Below are positions 49,834-62,643 of a stretch of 64,000 bases of DNA, one piece after another. How positions within the stretch are numbered: the first letter of the stretch is position 1; each line of letters begins with the position of its first letter. The notes below the pieces were generated by a model. It had not been told where the DNA came from. It saw nothing but the letters and a program-made list of their open reading frames with translations, and ran no database searches. The stretch is from Fomes fomentarius (lineage: Eukaryota > Basidiomycota > Agaricomycetes > Polyporales > Polyporaceae): contig JABYQN010000007.1 of the NCBI GenBank assembly GCA_022606135.1, positions 1,364,001 to 1,428,000 on the forward strand, in the 5' to 3' direction. Made by a program: the position numbers and the translations under genes.

Positions 49834-52800
49834 CCGCAATGGCATGCAAACGTTTGTTCGTACACCGCAACATGATGGCACTGTGCTATAGTCGTTTGAA
49901 GGGACTCACTACTGTAGGGCAGTGTAACGCTTCATGCGACCTCTTCCCAATTGCAATACGGTTCGGATCGCAACTTATCATCATGGACGCCTTCTGGAAA
50001 GACGAGTAGTCGTCGGTTAATGACACTGGAGAGACCTACCGAAGTGCTAGCGCTCATCACGCTGCAATACTAGTACTTAGTGGCAGACATCCAAGATCCG
50101 TATCGTATCACTATCCGACACGCCCTTCTTGCATATCCACTGGCAGCAGACACTCGCGATTCAGGGGTCGTGGATATCCAGACAGGCCGTAGATATCCAA
50201 AAACGTGTGTGCGCGCAAGATGTCCACCATTCACCACTAAGCAAGCTTAAGATATCGAGAACTCTCTCTCGGTCCACCTTCGAGTCTTCCAACATGTACA
50301 CCTAACAGCATCGGTCTATCTTCGTCCTTGGACGGCATCACCTGGCACTGCAGTCTGCAGTAAGAAGGATCGGATATACTTAGCCACTGCACCCATCGCT
50401 GCAGAACCGAGATGATGATCTCTCTGACCTACGAAACAAGGCCCGGACACGCATCAGGTCCTTAAAACTCCGCCACACCAGCACGATGCGCGGGAAGCTC
50501 CCCCCTCCCCGCATGCGGCATGGCGGCATCATGGAGGCACGCGCCTGGGCCCTCTCTCTCTCTCTCAGGGCCTCAGGCCTCAGTGCATCTAGTACTATGG
50601 CACCGGCGGACTCATATGCGCCTGTCCGGTGGCTAGGAACGCGGTATCGCCGTTCCACCCCCTGCCACTGGAAGAGGCGCGAAGCTGCTAGGCAGGGTCC
50701 TGGGGGGATGAAACACGCAACCTAGTAATAAACTCCGTTGACCTGACCTGACCTGGGAGTCAACTTGAACAGCAGCCTTTATCAATGGGCGGGTTGGGCG
50801 TTTGAAGGAAAGCAAGAGGACGTGTTGAATGCGTCCGTGACGTGAACACGTACAAGACTCCGAGTCAGAGCGAGCGGGGCTGGGTCCCACACGTCGCGCA
50901 TCCGGAAAAAGAGGCGCGGGCTAGAGATCGTCTCTTCCGATTCGTGTACGCGGTTGCGACTAGTGTAATCATCGAATACGACCAGCTTGCCTTTCTTTCC
51001 TCCCGCCGTAGTGTAGGATCCTGCAGGGCGCCACAATCCAGCCGAGGCCGCAGTGCTGAGCAGTGCATGCACTGGCAGGTCCGAGTCTACTACGCTCTAC
51101 TATCCGCCCCGGATGCACCGCAGCCTGAGGATGGACACGACTACATGGCTATTGAGATACGGATGGATCCTCGTCCTCCGCCTCGTAGCGAAGGAGAGAG
51201 AAGGGCACGCACGGGAGGCTAGAAGCACAAGAAGCCGCATTCATTCGAAGGGCCTGCGTGCGGCGGCGTGCGTTTGCATGGCGTGGCGTGGCGTTCTCTC
51301 CTCTCTCTCTCGGTTTTAGACGAGCTGCGGCCTGCGGCTTCTTCCCGGGTGGCCATGTTCCTGCAGCGTGCCGTCTGCGGCTTCCGACGGGCCTGCACAG
51401 ATCCTTGCAGGCCCTGCCTGCGATTGGAAGCCGGAAGCCCGAGACTGATGTTGCAGAGTAGTTGTAGGCTGCGGCTTTGAATGGAAGGAATGACGGCGGC
51501 GGCACTGGCGTGAGGCCCAAAATCCTCAGCCGCATCCTGATCCTGCACCGTGTCTGTCGATGCATCTGCATCTCAGCATCTCGAGTCCTGTTCCGTTCAT
51601 ATTATCATATCAGCTCGCATGCATTCAGTAGCAGCAACATCGATAGCGTCACATAACCCCGTCTTACCATCACACATCTGCCAGTGACACGCCACACGGG
51701 GCCGCGAGGAGAACCTCCCAGGGCCGAGATGCGATCGCAACCAACCCCAGCCCAAGCCTCGTCATCCGAAGTCGGCCGCGGGGGTGGGTGTTGGAACGCG
51801 AGCCACACACGATGCGATCTGGGCACGGACGACGCGGGCAGAACGCGGTGATAGCCAGTGCTGCCCACTCTATTTCGAGCTGATCACTGGTATATGCGCA
51901 TGCCCGTGCGGGGATTCGAAGAAAGCATGCCACCGTTAAGCCCATCTGGTCGGACAGTTCCCTCAGGCCTAGCCTGCGAAATGGTCTGAGTCAGCACGTT
52001 CGGTGGCTTTACCCAGCGGAAAATAGATTCTGGCCTTGAGCTTGATGAGAATTTTGAAGACGTTTGATGATGCGAAGGCCCCGCATCTTCTGCCAGCCGC
52101 TGGGGAGAGAGAATTCGTTCGTCGGATCGGCGCCGAGTTCTGACAGTGTGTCACGGGGCCGTCGAAGTTCTTCTAAACTGCCTCTTGGCTGTTTGACGTT
52201 TGAACGAACAAGGAAAAGGACAAAACGCCTCCGCGGCGCTTGACCGAAACCGGCCGAAGACGTCGAACGCGCACCACGACACAGCATTCTTCGAACCATA
52301 TGCCAGGCGGCGACGGCGATGGCGACGTGGGTGTACATGGTTCGAGTTGATTGGATGAGTGCTGGTGCGTCCGATGGCACAGGACCGCCCGCAGTGTGCG
52401 AGGGGCGTGCGCGTGCCAAAGAGCTTCTTCGGGGCAATGAATCCGACAGACGGAGGTAGGAGTGGAGGGTTGATGACGGGAACAGGGACACGAGGACGGC
52501 GCGCCGTGCCGTCCTTAGTCAGTTCCAAACTTCCGCTGCTTCAACACTTGTCTCGGACACCAGGACACGACGCATCTGGAAGATAAAAGGGCACGCACTG
52601 CCCGACGCTCAGGCCTCAGGCCTCAGGCTCCGGGCGATTCGGGAGGAAGCTCCTGCGCTCCTGCGATAATGAAACTCTATGCACGCCTCTCCGCGTCTTT
52701 TGGATACGGACACGGATCCGGGTTGCGTTGTTGGGTTAGACTGCCTGTGATGAGCCTTCAGCCACTGAGCGTTCAAAGACCCCTCGTAAGGTGTAAGGTT

Positions 52801-55695
52801 AACGCTGGATCCTAGATCACAACAAGGGGTTGTGGCCAAGCCATCATCTACGTATACTGGACGGGGTTTGGGAGACCGGCGGGGGCGTGCGACGCAGAAT
52901 CAATGATTCCCAAGTACGTATTATGACGCTGGAGAGATCCGCCGGGGCTTTGTCTGTTGTATGCGCCCACCGGCCGATGCGATCCATGATCTATGATGCA
53001 CTGGAATTGTTGGTGCGACTCAAGAGGCGCGATGAACGGTGACAGAAAAGGTAACCGCAGGGCCTGAGGCCGAAGCACGCCCCGGAAAAGGATGATCTCC
53101 ACCGGCCGGGCGACTTCGCGGACGGATTAGGCATTGACATCCTGGATTCCAATTGCCGTAATAGCGAATCGCGAGCATAATGTCCACTGGCCGGTGCGTC
53201 CCGGTCTGAGAACCTGGGAGCAGCGCGTTCCCTATCCTGTCAGCACTGGATGGTTTTTTTTTCGGGGGCGTCCCACGTTGCAGGCAAGTTGAGCGCGACC
53301 TGTTAGTTGTCACTTGCCAGATTAGCTGCGCGAGGCAGGGATCTTGGAGTAAGTACATGTATGCGTATACGCGATCCATGCACCGTGCCACCATGCCACC
53401 GTGACTGGATTGCGTATGTGATGAGGACTAGGACTGACATGACGGGAGCCGGAGGACGGGGAACGATGTACCCGATATTGGCGGGCCGGGCGTCCAGCTG
53501 GTTCTATATTCCGGCTAGTACCCGCAGGGGCGGGGCTTGGGCGGGAGAAGGTTGAAGACCGAAAGAGGAGGATGGAAGACAAAGCGACGGACAGAAGGCA
53601 GACAAGGAGACCGGTCGATGCTCGGCGGAAGGGTATGGAGGCAGGATCCGGGGAGTGGTGTTCCTGGGAAGAGCATGACCAGGATGGGACGGATGGACGA
53701 GTTCCGGGGAAGTTTGTGAGCCAGTACGAGAGGACGAGGCTGACAAGCTCCCGGGTGGGACATGGGGCCGCGGGCGTGAGGCTGTCGTACTCACGGCTGA
53801 CTGAAAGCCTTGAGATGTGCTATACCTGAAGGATGCAGGGAGGAGCGATGGGGAGGCGATTGCGATGCGATCAAGGTTTTGGCACAAGCAAAGTCCGGAG
53901 AACTAAAAGAAGGTCGGCCTGCAGCGGGTGCGGGCACGATATCAGGCTCTCGCCCGGATCTTGGTGCGTGTGTATGCTGGACGCCGTCCGGACTGGGCTG
54001 GAGCTTGTCTTGGTACTAAAAAGCCTGTGCGGGCTGAGGGCACTGACAGAAGCTGGGAATGCAAACCACTCCCACCCTAGGCGTCTTGCGTGGCGGCTGA
54101 TACCGATGAGAAGAGTTGTGACTGATGACTGGGATCGCGGGGTGCCGGTCGTGTGCGAGAGGTGCGAAATTGGGAGTGATAGTCCCGGATGGCGGAAAGG
54201 AGCTGCGAGACCATTCAAGGAGTGTGACATACTCGGTGATGGCTGTTGGCTTGCGCGCTCACACAACGTGAATGGGGATGGGGATGTATGTATACGTAGC
54301 GATACTCGTGTCAAATGGAGAGATGATGGGAACTGGTCGACACGGGCTGACGAACGACGGAAGCGGAAGAGGGAGCTGTATCAGAACGGAGATTGGATGA
54401 ATGCCAAAGAATATGCCGAGCTGGATGGATGCTATCACCGACCCGCACAATCTCTTCCTCTTCACTGCCAGTGCCATCCTGAAGCCGGCGGATCGCAGCC
54501 AGAGACGTCTTCATGACGTCTCTCTCATCTTGTCACCAACTCTCAAGAGGCGCTGAGCCCGATGTGGCAGGTGTCTTGCCGCATTTGGCAGCTGCCTGAG
54601 GATATCGCTCGATTCGCTCTACCGAACGCCCCGGGACGGCTGAATGGAGGGAGCGCGAAAGGGGCAAGGGCGGCCGCAACGTGTCGTCTGCAGGGCCGCG
54701 CCCCCGTGCCCGTCGCCGTAGCCGTGGCGGCTGGAGGCCCCACGAGCCGGTCCGGGAGAATGGCACAACTTGTTTGACAATCCTGGAAAAGGAGATGTGA
54801 GAGCCTCGTGTTCGATTGTGTATCTCAACTAAAAGATTGGCAGCAACCCGTTTCTCTCCCATGCTGGAGCCCGCTGCGAGACGCCAGGGTGCATTGAGTC
54901 GTGCTTCCAGCCCGCAGCTGGCGTGACTGCGTGCGGCGCGATGCGTCTACGATCGCAGGAAGCATGGGACATGCATGTCGGTGGGCAGCGGGTGGGCACT
55001 GGCAGCGGGAGCGCACTAGCTGGCGCCGGGCGGGTTTGGGGAGGGGCTGGCCTCTAGCGCGCGGAGAAGAGAGAGGAGAAATTCCGGACATGGATCTGAT
55101 TGTCTTCTTACGTACTTGCCGCAAGCCAGTGGCCAAAGCGAAGGGCCGTGGAGAGAGCGACTTGAACGTGGTGATCGTGCGGCATATGCGTGTGAAGTTG
55201 ACAAACATATCCATTATCGCAACCATGGGCCATACAGAGAGCTCTCCCAGCAGTTCACCATCTCCTTCAATCTGAGTGCGACCGAGTGGGTCCATGTGCG
55301 ACAATAACCGCCTGATCTCCATATCCGTTCTGCCACACCCAGTCTTGCCCAGTATGGTAAGCGGGGTGTTTTACTACGCGCGCATTCCAATCACATCCGG
55401 TCTCAGACACAAGCTGGCACGGGCTCGGTATTGTGGCTGTATGCGCTCGCGAACGGTGCGGCGGAGCATGCTACGAGCAGACGGAGAGAGAATGGGCGGA
55501 AGAAGGAGAAGTGCGAGGCAACAAAGGGGCCGGTGTGCGATTGAGAGCCAGACAGAGTGCGGGCGAGTTGGCGGCTGCTCGCCTTATGGCAGCGTGTTCC
55601 TCAAGCGGGCTGCTACCACGCGTTCCTTCTCTCTCCCTAAATATGGTCCCCATATCCTTCTTCTCCTCCCGTACCTTCCTCCCCCGCCCCCTCCC
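49834..55695. other. Long gene-poor stretch
   Basis: About 5.9 kb. It holds the right direct repeat (50083-50720), small tandems such as ACCTG at about 50742 and the GGCCTCA group at about 52607-52627, and a T9 run near 53252. A plus-strand frame of 227 codons (53833-54516) is overlapped by open frames on the other strand and shows no domain; I do not call it a gene. Confidence 0.45.
50083..50720 (+). repeat. Right copy of the diverged direct repeat (about 0.64 kb)
   Basis: Partner of 47750-48290, about 2.3 kb away, same orientation. It is slightly longer because of indels in the middle, and it lacks the 30-bp palindrome. It ends near GGGATGAAACACGCAAC, matching GGATGAAAACACGAAGC at the end of the left copy. 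Confidence 0.75.
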
Positions 55696-58544
55696 ATGGA
55701 TGACCTTGCCCATGAGTCCCGCCGCCCTATACATTCCCTCAACCGCAAACGTAAGGCAGATAACGACGACCACAATGGCCCCTCCACTGTCACCGATGCC
55801 CCGCCAACGCCGAGCCCATGCTCATCGACGTCCAGGCAACCCCTAGATACCCTGCTGACTCCGCCCCAGGTCCATCAACCGCCTCCTGGCCCATAGTGCG
55901 CTCCAGGCAAGGTATGACTTCCTCCTGGCCACAGCCCTCCCCATCCTCTTGCCCGTCTCCCTCCGCCTTCATCCCACAACGTGCCCACGAAGGCCAACCC
56001 TCTCCCAAACGCCTTCGCATAGAGATCCCCACCACGCCGCCAAGTTCGCCCCATCGTATGCGGCGCGCACAAAGGCAGCCATCCTCGCGCCTCACTCGAC
56101 ATCGCCGCACGGGCGACACTCGCGACACTGGCATAGTGTCTGCGACCGAACCTGGTCCGAGCAGCGGATCTCTCTTGCGTACAGCTAGCCTCCCCCCGCT
56201 TCCTTCACAAAGTTCGCGTTCTGTGCCCGCCTCCCCCATCGAACCGATCACCATCTCTCCGCATATACCCCCTCACCAAACTCCAATAAACAGAGAGACG
56301 TTGAAGGAGCTTGATCTAGAAGCCATCCTCCGCAATCCTCAGCTCCGTCAGTCCCAATTCCTTCTTCGCCTAGCTACCCTTCCATATCTCATATTCGCGT
56401 ACGTTCTTTGTAGGCCATGACTTGCTCTTCGATTCCGGCCTTCAGTTTCGTCCTACGTCCAGTCGCCGCAAACGGGATCTCGCCGACAACTACTGGCTCG
56501 CGATCGTGCGCGAGCTCGAGTGTGGCTGTACCTGTACCACTCTCGATGCTAACGGACGCCTCGCAGAGCGACGTTGTGCGTGCAGCGTGGTACCCCTCCC
56601 GACTGACCGTCCGATGCTTGCGTTCTCGACAGGAAACATGATGACCGTCCGCACTCCATCGCGCATCCGGCCTCTTCTGCATGAGCTGCTCGAGGTGCTA
56701 GTGTCGATAATCCAGCCCGCGCAGCCGCCAAGCACACGGCCGCCAGAGTTGCTCTTCCCGCCCCCGCCCCAACACCCCCAGTTCCAGCAGAACGTCGCAC
56801 ATGTGGTGCTCTTGCGCCAGCTGCTTGACCCGGCCTTGATTCAGCAGGAGATAGACCACGGGTTGTTCGACCCCTCAGGTGTGTTTCAGGCAATCGGCGA
56901 TATCATCCGCTGCCACTGCGCCCCGATGCGTGACGCCGCCGTCGACCAGATGGTGGCCCTCGCTCGCAGTTGCGCGCCTGGAGGAACGGGGACGAAGTTG
57001 GATGCAGTGCGCGCGATCCGGATGTGCTTCGAGATCATGGAACTGATGAAGTTGGTGAGCGTTTGCGGTGCCTGATTGCGGTCTGTGGCATGTCTGATGG
57101 TGTGCCCCCTTATCTCCGTTACGCTGTGTTGCGGATGGATGTGGTGGCGTTATGGTGTTAGGACGTCGCGAACCATCAACTACAGACGCTCCGGCCATAT
57201 CTCGTCAGGACGGCCGCACAGTACGAGATCAGGACGTTCCAGGAGACGCGGCTGAATGGGCAGCCCTCCATGTTGCAGGCGACCCGCGCGTGGCTCAAGA
57301 CAGCATATCAGGACCTTGCGAGCAGCTCTTCCCTGCATTCGCAGCGTTTCTTGCAGCAATCGCGGCAAACGCGTGTCACTATCACTGTTGTGAAAGCTGT
57401 CGTGAGCCTGATCTTTGACCCCCCAGTGTCCCCTTCTCAGCCTCAGCCGTCCTCACCATCTTCGACGGCGTCCACGCCCACGATCTCGTCTCCACCCCTG
57501 GCGACGTCGCGCTCTCATGGGTCCAATGGCTTAAGCTCAAGCTCATCGAGCTTCGCCGGCTATCCCGAGACGTTCTTTCTTGATTACGGACGGCTCGCGA
57601 CCTTGGGCACGGACGCGGCGGACTTCACGACGCTGTATATGTTACTGATGCTTTATCGGCAGCTTGTCCACTCGCACTTGCACCGTCGGCTGCCAGCCGC
57701 CGCCCGCGCCTCGCCAGTGACGAATGACGAGCTTCTGCAGCTCAAGAAGGAGATCTGGGAAATTGGCCCGTCACATCTGGGCTTGTGTTTCATGCAAAAT
57801 CGCCCGCGATCAGGTGGCAGCAGTAGTGGGAGTAGCCACAGTGGCAGCAGCAGCAGCCGGTCGTCAAGCAGGCACGAGCGGAGCGAGCGCGAGCGCGAGG
57901 CCGAGATGCGAAAGTGGCGGACCGATATTGCTGATGTTGTCCTCCAAGTGACCCGACGCGCGTCCGAGCCGCGCGGGCCGCAGGGTCAGAATATGCTCTC
58001 GACGACGACGACGACGGAGAGTGCTGGTTCGGGTTCGAGCAGCCCGGCAGACAAGCTGCGCGCGCCGGATACGGAGACTCTCAAGCTCACGAGCAGCTGG
58101 GCGGAGAACAACCTCCGGCCGGGCTCTGCACTGAGCACGCTCATGAAGAAGCGGATTCGTGAGTGCGTGGAGGAAGCGGTGCTTGCGATCGTCCTTCCGT
58201 CTTCATCGTCTTCATCGTCTTCATCGTCCCCATCTTCATCTGCCTCCGGTTCCGGTTCCGGCGACGCATCGTCGTCCTTGTCCTCACCCTCGTCATCGTC
58301 GAGTGAAAATGACGCCACAGCCACGCCGACGTCGAACGGGCTGGAGCCTCTCATGCCGGAGATCAGACATCTTGCGGAACGCGCCGCGAGGCTGGTGACG
58401 ATCCATACAAACGTGTACGGCGCGCTCTATGCCCACCCGTCCTTCCTCCAGCAGCAGGGCGACACTGCTCCCACGAACGAGGCAATCCCGATCCCCCTTC
58501 CCGGCTCAGAGGTTATGGTCGAGTCGCCTGCCTCATCCTCATAG
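55696..58544 (+). CDS. SOK1: TCP11-domain protein (Sok1-like)
   Basis: Member of the T-complex 11 family, which includes yeast Sok1, a suppressor of protein kinase A loss. The N-terminal 180 residues are Ser/Pro/Thr-rich. The conserved region starts at INRETLKELDLEAILRNPQL; an intron (56347-56413) joins it to RHDLLFDSGLQFRPTSSRRK and DLADNYWLAIVRELECGCTC. Helices follow (MRDAAVDQMVALARS, LDAVRAIRMCFEIMELMKL), then an intron (57055-57161), then DVANHQLQTLRPYLVRTAAQ, LNGQPSMLQATRAWLKTAYQ and a long last exon with Ser-rich inserts. The 9-bp unit TCTTCATCG is tandem near 58199. The start is uncertain: the frame from ATG 55696 (MDDLAHESRRPIH) stops at 55896 and the domain frame opens at 55818, so an unrecognised intron or a later start is needed. 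Confidence 0.82.
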
Positions 58545-61356
58545 CCTCAGGGCTGATCGAGCCTCGATGATCCGCCTGGTCTGTCGTGTCCGGCCAGCCG
58601 TCGACATGCAACGTCCAACGTCCACCTGCACATATACCCTGTCTCCGTGTGTATATGCTCATGCTCGCGTTGTCCCGTTCCAGTTTCGACATGCACATAT
58701 ACCCATTAGCAATGTGTATGCGCTGAGCGCTGAGCTCCTTTCCAGCGACCGTGGCGACCGAGTATGGTTCGCTGCCTCGCTACGACTCTCCCTCTTGCGC
58801 GATGTCCCTCCCGCCCACACTCTGGTGAACCTACGACTGCGATTACGACTCTAGCTCATGCGCGATCTCCCCTGCATTTCGCGTTATGCAAAACCGCCCC
58901 CCTTCCATCTATGTCTTCGCATTTGCAAATGCGCATGCAGCATCGACTTCCATCCGTTCCTCCATGGCCATCCCTTGCCTGCCTGCCTGCCTACCGATAT
59001 CCATTAATGCCGTTCGCCCCTCCAGCACGCATCTTCGGTTCTGGTCGCTTTTCCGTGCGCAACCTCCTTTCCTCCCCACTCCGCTAGGTTCTGGGCTTCC
59101 TTGGCTTCCTTGATCCCGACACTGTCCCGGCCGCCCGCTCTAGTCAAGTCAATTCGTAGTAGTCTCGTTCCCCTCCTCCCCCGTCTTCCCTCTCCCCGCT
59201 CCCCTCTCCTCCCGTCTACGCCTACAATCCACTGTCTTTAGGCTGTGGTTCACCTGTTGATGATGTGACGACCTTCCGCTTCTACGTCTCTCTCCCTCCC
59301 CCCTTGATCGACGTCTTGCTCCTCCTACGCCTACTGCTCTGTCCCCTCTCGTCGCTCGTCGCTCGTCGTAGCAAAGTAATTACTCTTATCGTCGGACTTG
59401 TGCATAGTAATGAAATGAAAGAAGTCAATATCAATTGCGAAGAAGTTTATATACACCGATGGTCAAAGCCTCGCCAGCGTGTCGCTTGAGTATTCGTCTC
59501 CGTCGTCGACCTGATGATCTTAGGACGTGTTATGTGTCGGCGGAATATCGGAAATCTGACCGCCACTCCGTCACATGTCAGAATGGATGGCATGGAATTG
59601 AGGGGTGGCATAGAATGAGGGGTTCATTCAAACGTTGCATAATTATACAGACGGAAGACAGACTTCCTGTCATGCGCTCCTTGGGACTACTACTACTGAC
59701 GATGATGACCAATCCGCTTGTCTCTGTCTCTTCTGGCATCGATCTCGTTCTCGCAATTGCGTGCGGTCATACTAACGTTGTGGTTGCACGGAAGCACTAA
59801 CCGCATTCTATACAATCTTTCGCGGAACCGTGGTGTCAACTTGCTTTGAACCAGTGGTAGCAATATAAACGGGGCCAAATGAAATCACCGGCTAGCTATA
59901 GTATCAATGCCAATCATGTACATGCGGAGAACATGAGTAGGGTCCTAGTATTGAAGTCCGCGGAGACGCAATTTGGAATACAAACGCTACTACTACAAAT
60001 GCCAAACGGCTGTATTACCGCATGCATACGTACCATGTACATGGCACTGTACTAGATATCCGTGCCGTGCCGATCCTGTGAACCAGGGATTCGGCGATTG
60101 AGCACTTCTCTATCGACTCTCTTCGTCGGGACCTCACGTGTCTCTGTAGTAGACTCCCAGGTCAGTCGATCGCGCTCGGATTCAAAAGAATGTTGACATT
60201 CGACTCATAGACGGCCGCGTGTGACGACCTTGACAGTGTGCCCAGTGAGGGAGCCTGTTGAACTTGCTTGAAGTGCTATCTCAGGTTAACCTGCTCAAAC
60301 GCGCGAACTTGCCACCCTGCATCGGATCACCGTGCTACGCCATTCAACATTATAACTGACACTTAGTACCTCCGAACTTGATACTAGGTGACCACTATCC
60401 GTTAAGGGATTGAGGGTCGCTCCAGACGACTCGGACATCTCGGGGTACCTGGGAGATCGAGCGTGGACACGACCATGCCAGTGTGTAGCCTACCTGCTTT
60501 CTATACTTCGCTTCAGGCTCCTGCATGGTAAACTCTAAGGAACAAGCTGAGGTCGATAGTAAGGGCCGGGAAGTGGTGTAAGTGGGCGAAGATTGGCACT
60601 ATGAGAGCGACAGCCTGATAGTTTCAAGTTTCTGCCCTTCAGTCTGTAGACTGTGTACGATTGAAGATCCCGGTTACAAGTCAGTCGACACGTCTTCGCT
60701 GTGTCCACGACAAATACCTTGGGGTATGGAGTTCGGGATGTCGTTCCAACGAAACACGATAGTGTTGACATGTTGGGCCAGGTGCCAGTGAGGGCTCTCC
60801 ATCAGGGTTTGCAACCCGATAATGGACTCCAGATTGTTTGCCACATAGGCCGTAGTATTGAAGGCACGTGGGGTCGCGAGCTCGCAGAATGCGGAATGTG
60901 CTATCGATAAATAGTGAGCATGCGACGACGAAGGATGGATTGGTCGCGGATATGCTTGACGAACAGCTCTAGAGGTTTTCTATAGCGCAGGTCTTCGTGC
61001 ATGGACAAAATCCAGTCGTCCTCGGGGCGGAGTCCTGTCTGTAAGGTCTTCCGTACTACCGCCGTAGCCAGGGGGATCAAAAGTCTTGACAGTGGTGCCG
61101 GGGGCTGGCATACTTTGTGTACGTCCTGCTCGCTGTGAGCCGTGACAGGAGGAGCTCAGTGACTCGGGACGCGTCCCCGGGCCATCATCGGCACTGGTAG
61201 AAATTCTGAAGGGGAGAAACTTGAAGGCAGGATATTTTGTGTTTGACTTCCGAGACACTGGGTCCCGCTGTGGAGGAGGCAAGCAAGAGATAGACTATGT
61301 CGTGGCGCTGTAAGTACGTGGGCAGTCGGGACTCAACACGACATCATGATCGAGGG
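58545..61356. other. Gene-poor stretch, possible weak exon at 60980-61282
   Basis: About 2.8 kb. Immediately after the TCP11 stop are pyrimidine-rich sequences and small repeats: GCCTGCC units near 58978, and a diverged 30-bp repeat ACGACTCTCCCTCTTGCGCG / ACGACTCTAGCTCATGCGCG at about 58781 and 58843. A minus-strand frame at 61282-60980 (SNTKYPAFKFLPFRIS...) follows a good acceptor and may be a 3' exon, but I could not join it to anything. Confidence 0.4.
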
Positions 61357-61972
61357 TTAGCCTGTTGGGCACGTGGCGGCGGAGCGTAACCCACGCACGC
61401 GCACACAAGCACACACAACCCACAAGTCACCGAAACGTGCATGACCTACATTCACATTCATTCCGTCTGATCCATGAATACCACTCGTAGTACAGGAGGG
61501 GACACTAGCAGAGGGACAGAGAGCGAGACAGCGATACAAATAGTTCAGATTCCACCAGCTCCGCAAAACGGCGCCGTGCCAGAGCGTGGATCGGATTGCG
61601 GGGTTGACGGTGGCCGGTTGAAGGCCAGAGGTTGACGGATTGGCAGGGGCCAACGGGGGAGAGGGAGGGAGGCGGTGAATCTGTGAAACAGAATGAGATC
61701 GTTGCGTACGAGCAATATCCTGCATGACGCGCCTTTGCATCTGGAGCTTCTGGTTGTTGATTAACACGGCCAAGATGTTGTTCAAGTTCTCAAACCCCTC
61801 CTTCACGGCGTCGCGAACTTCGTTGCTGCTTTTCGTCCACTCTTTGACCTCGTGCACGATGTCATCGATCGTCGTCCTACTGGCCCTCGAGCGGCTTCTG
61901 GACACGCCTAAATCGTAGTCAGTATCAGCCCGTCATGAGTACGTAGTACTAGCACTTACTGCCAGTGCTCAT
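61357..61972 (-). CDS. Small coiled-coil protein, unknown function
   Basis: A 13-nt first exon (61972-61960, MSTG) joins 61907-61357 through an intron with a GTAAGT donor, giving up to 187 residues. The start is Ser/Arg-rich (MSTGSVSRSRSRASRTT). An amphipathic helix follows (IDDIVHEVKEWTKSSNEVRD, then VKEGFENLNNILAVLINNQK), then a Pro-rich segment (RLPPSPPLAPANPSTSG). The last 60 residues look less like protein, so the true end may be earlier or in another exon. No family recognised. Confidence 0.45.
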
Positions 61973-62643
61973 GTCGATGTATGAAGTTACCTCCGGATGG
62001 ACGCGAGTCACTGCATGGCTTTATATATTACATGTAAGAAGTGGAGATTCAACCTACCAGGACTGGGAAGCCGGATTTCCCCCACAAGCACCGGATATTG
62101 CTAGGTCCATAGGCTGCGCAGTATGAGGAACGATCTTCTGGGAGACATCCAAGGAGACCTGTGGCTATGAAGGAGTAGACGATATGGGGCAAGTTGCGAT
62201 ACGTCAGAGTCTACTACTCCATCATCGCGAAGATAAATAGTCATTAGAACCAGACTTGATTTTGATATTGTGATGTGCCAATGAATAACAGTGAGCGTGT
62301 TCATGCGTGGATGCAACGGCGAACATGTCCACAGATGCGTGAGTGGAAGGGTGTACTGTACGTATTGGACGACATGTAAGGGAGGATTTGATACAACATA
62401 TTACGATGGGATGCTAGACTATTGTTCTGTACAAATTGAACGATCGGCGGTGGGTTTGCTATTTGAGTCGATGAGCTATGCGCTATGCAGTCCGTAGTCA
62501 TATGGACCCCGTGCGAGGTGGATACGGGCGATGGGTGAGAGCGTGAGTTGCGTGGGTGCAAGGATGTATCCGTATACGCGAGGAATAGAGAACGAGGGCG
62601 TCAAGAGAGCATCGAGCGGGGCAGGGAGGTTCAGCGTGTGCAA
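61973..62643. other. Intergenic
   Basis: About 670 bp between the small coiled-coil gene start and the 3' end of the membrane-protein gene. Short open frames overlap on both strands with no domain or exon chain; nothing else recognised. Confidence 0.45.

Noticed and set aside
51900..51945. tRNA candidate on the minus strand (TTCGAATCCCC)
   Set aside because: The B-box-like word has an A-box-like word only about 13 bases away, too close for a tRNA.
53833..54516. 227-codon plus-strand frame
   Set aside because: Overlapped by open minus-strand frames, no family, and no intron structure as expected for this genome.
58199..58260. Nine-base tandem as a regulatory repeat
   Set aside because: It codes a Ser run inside the TCP11 gene and is explained as low-complexity protein.
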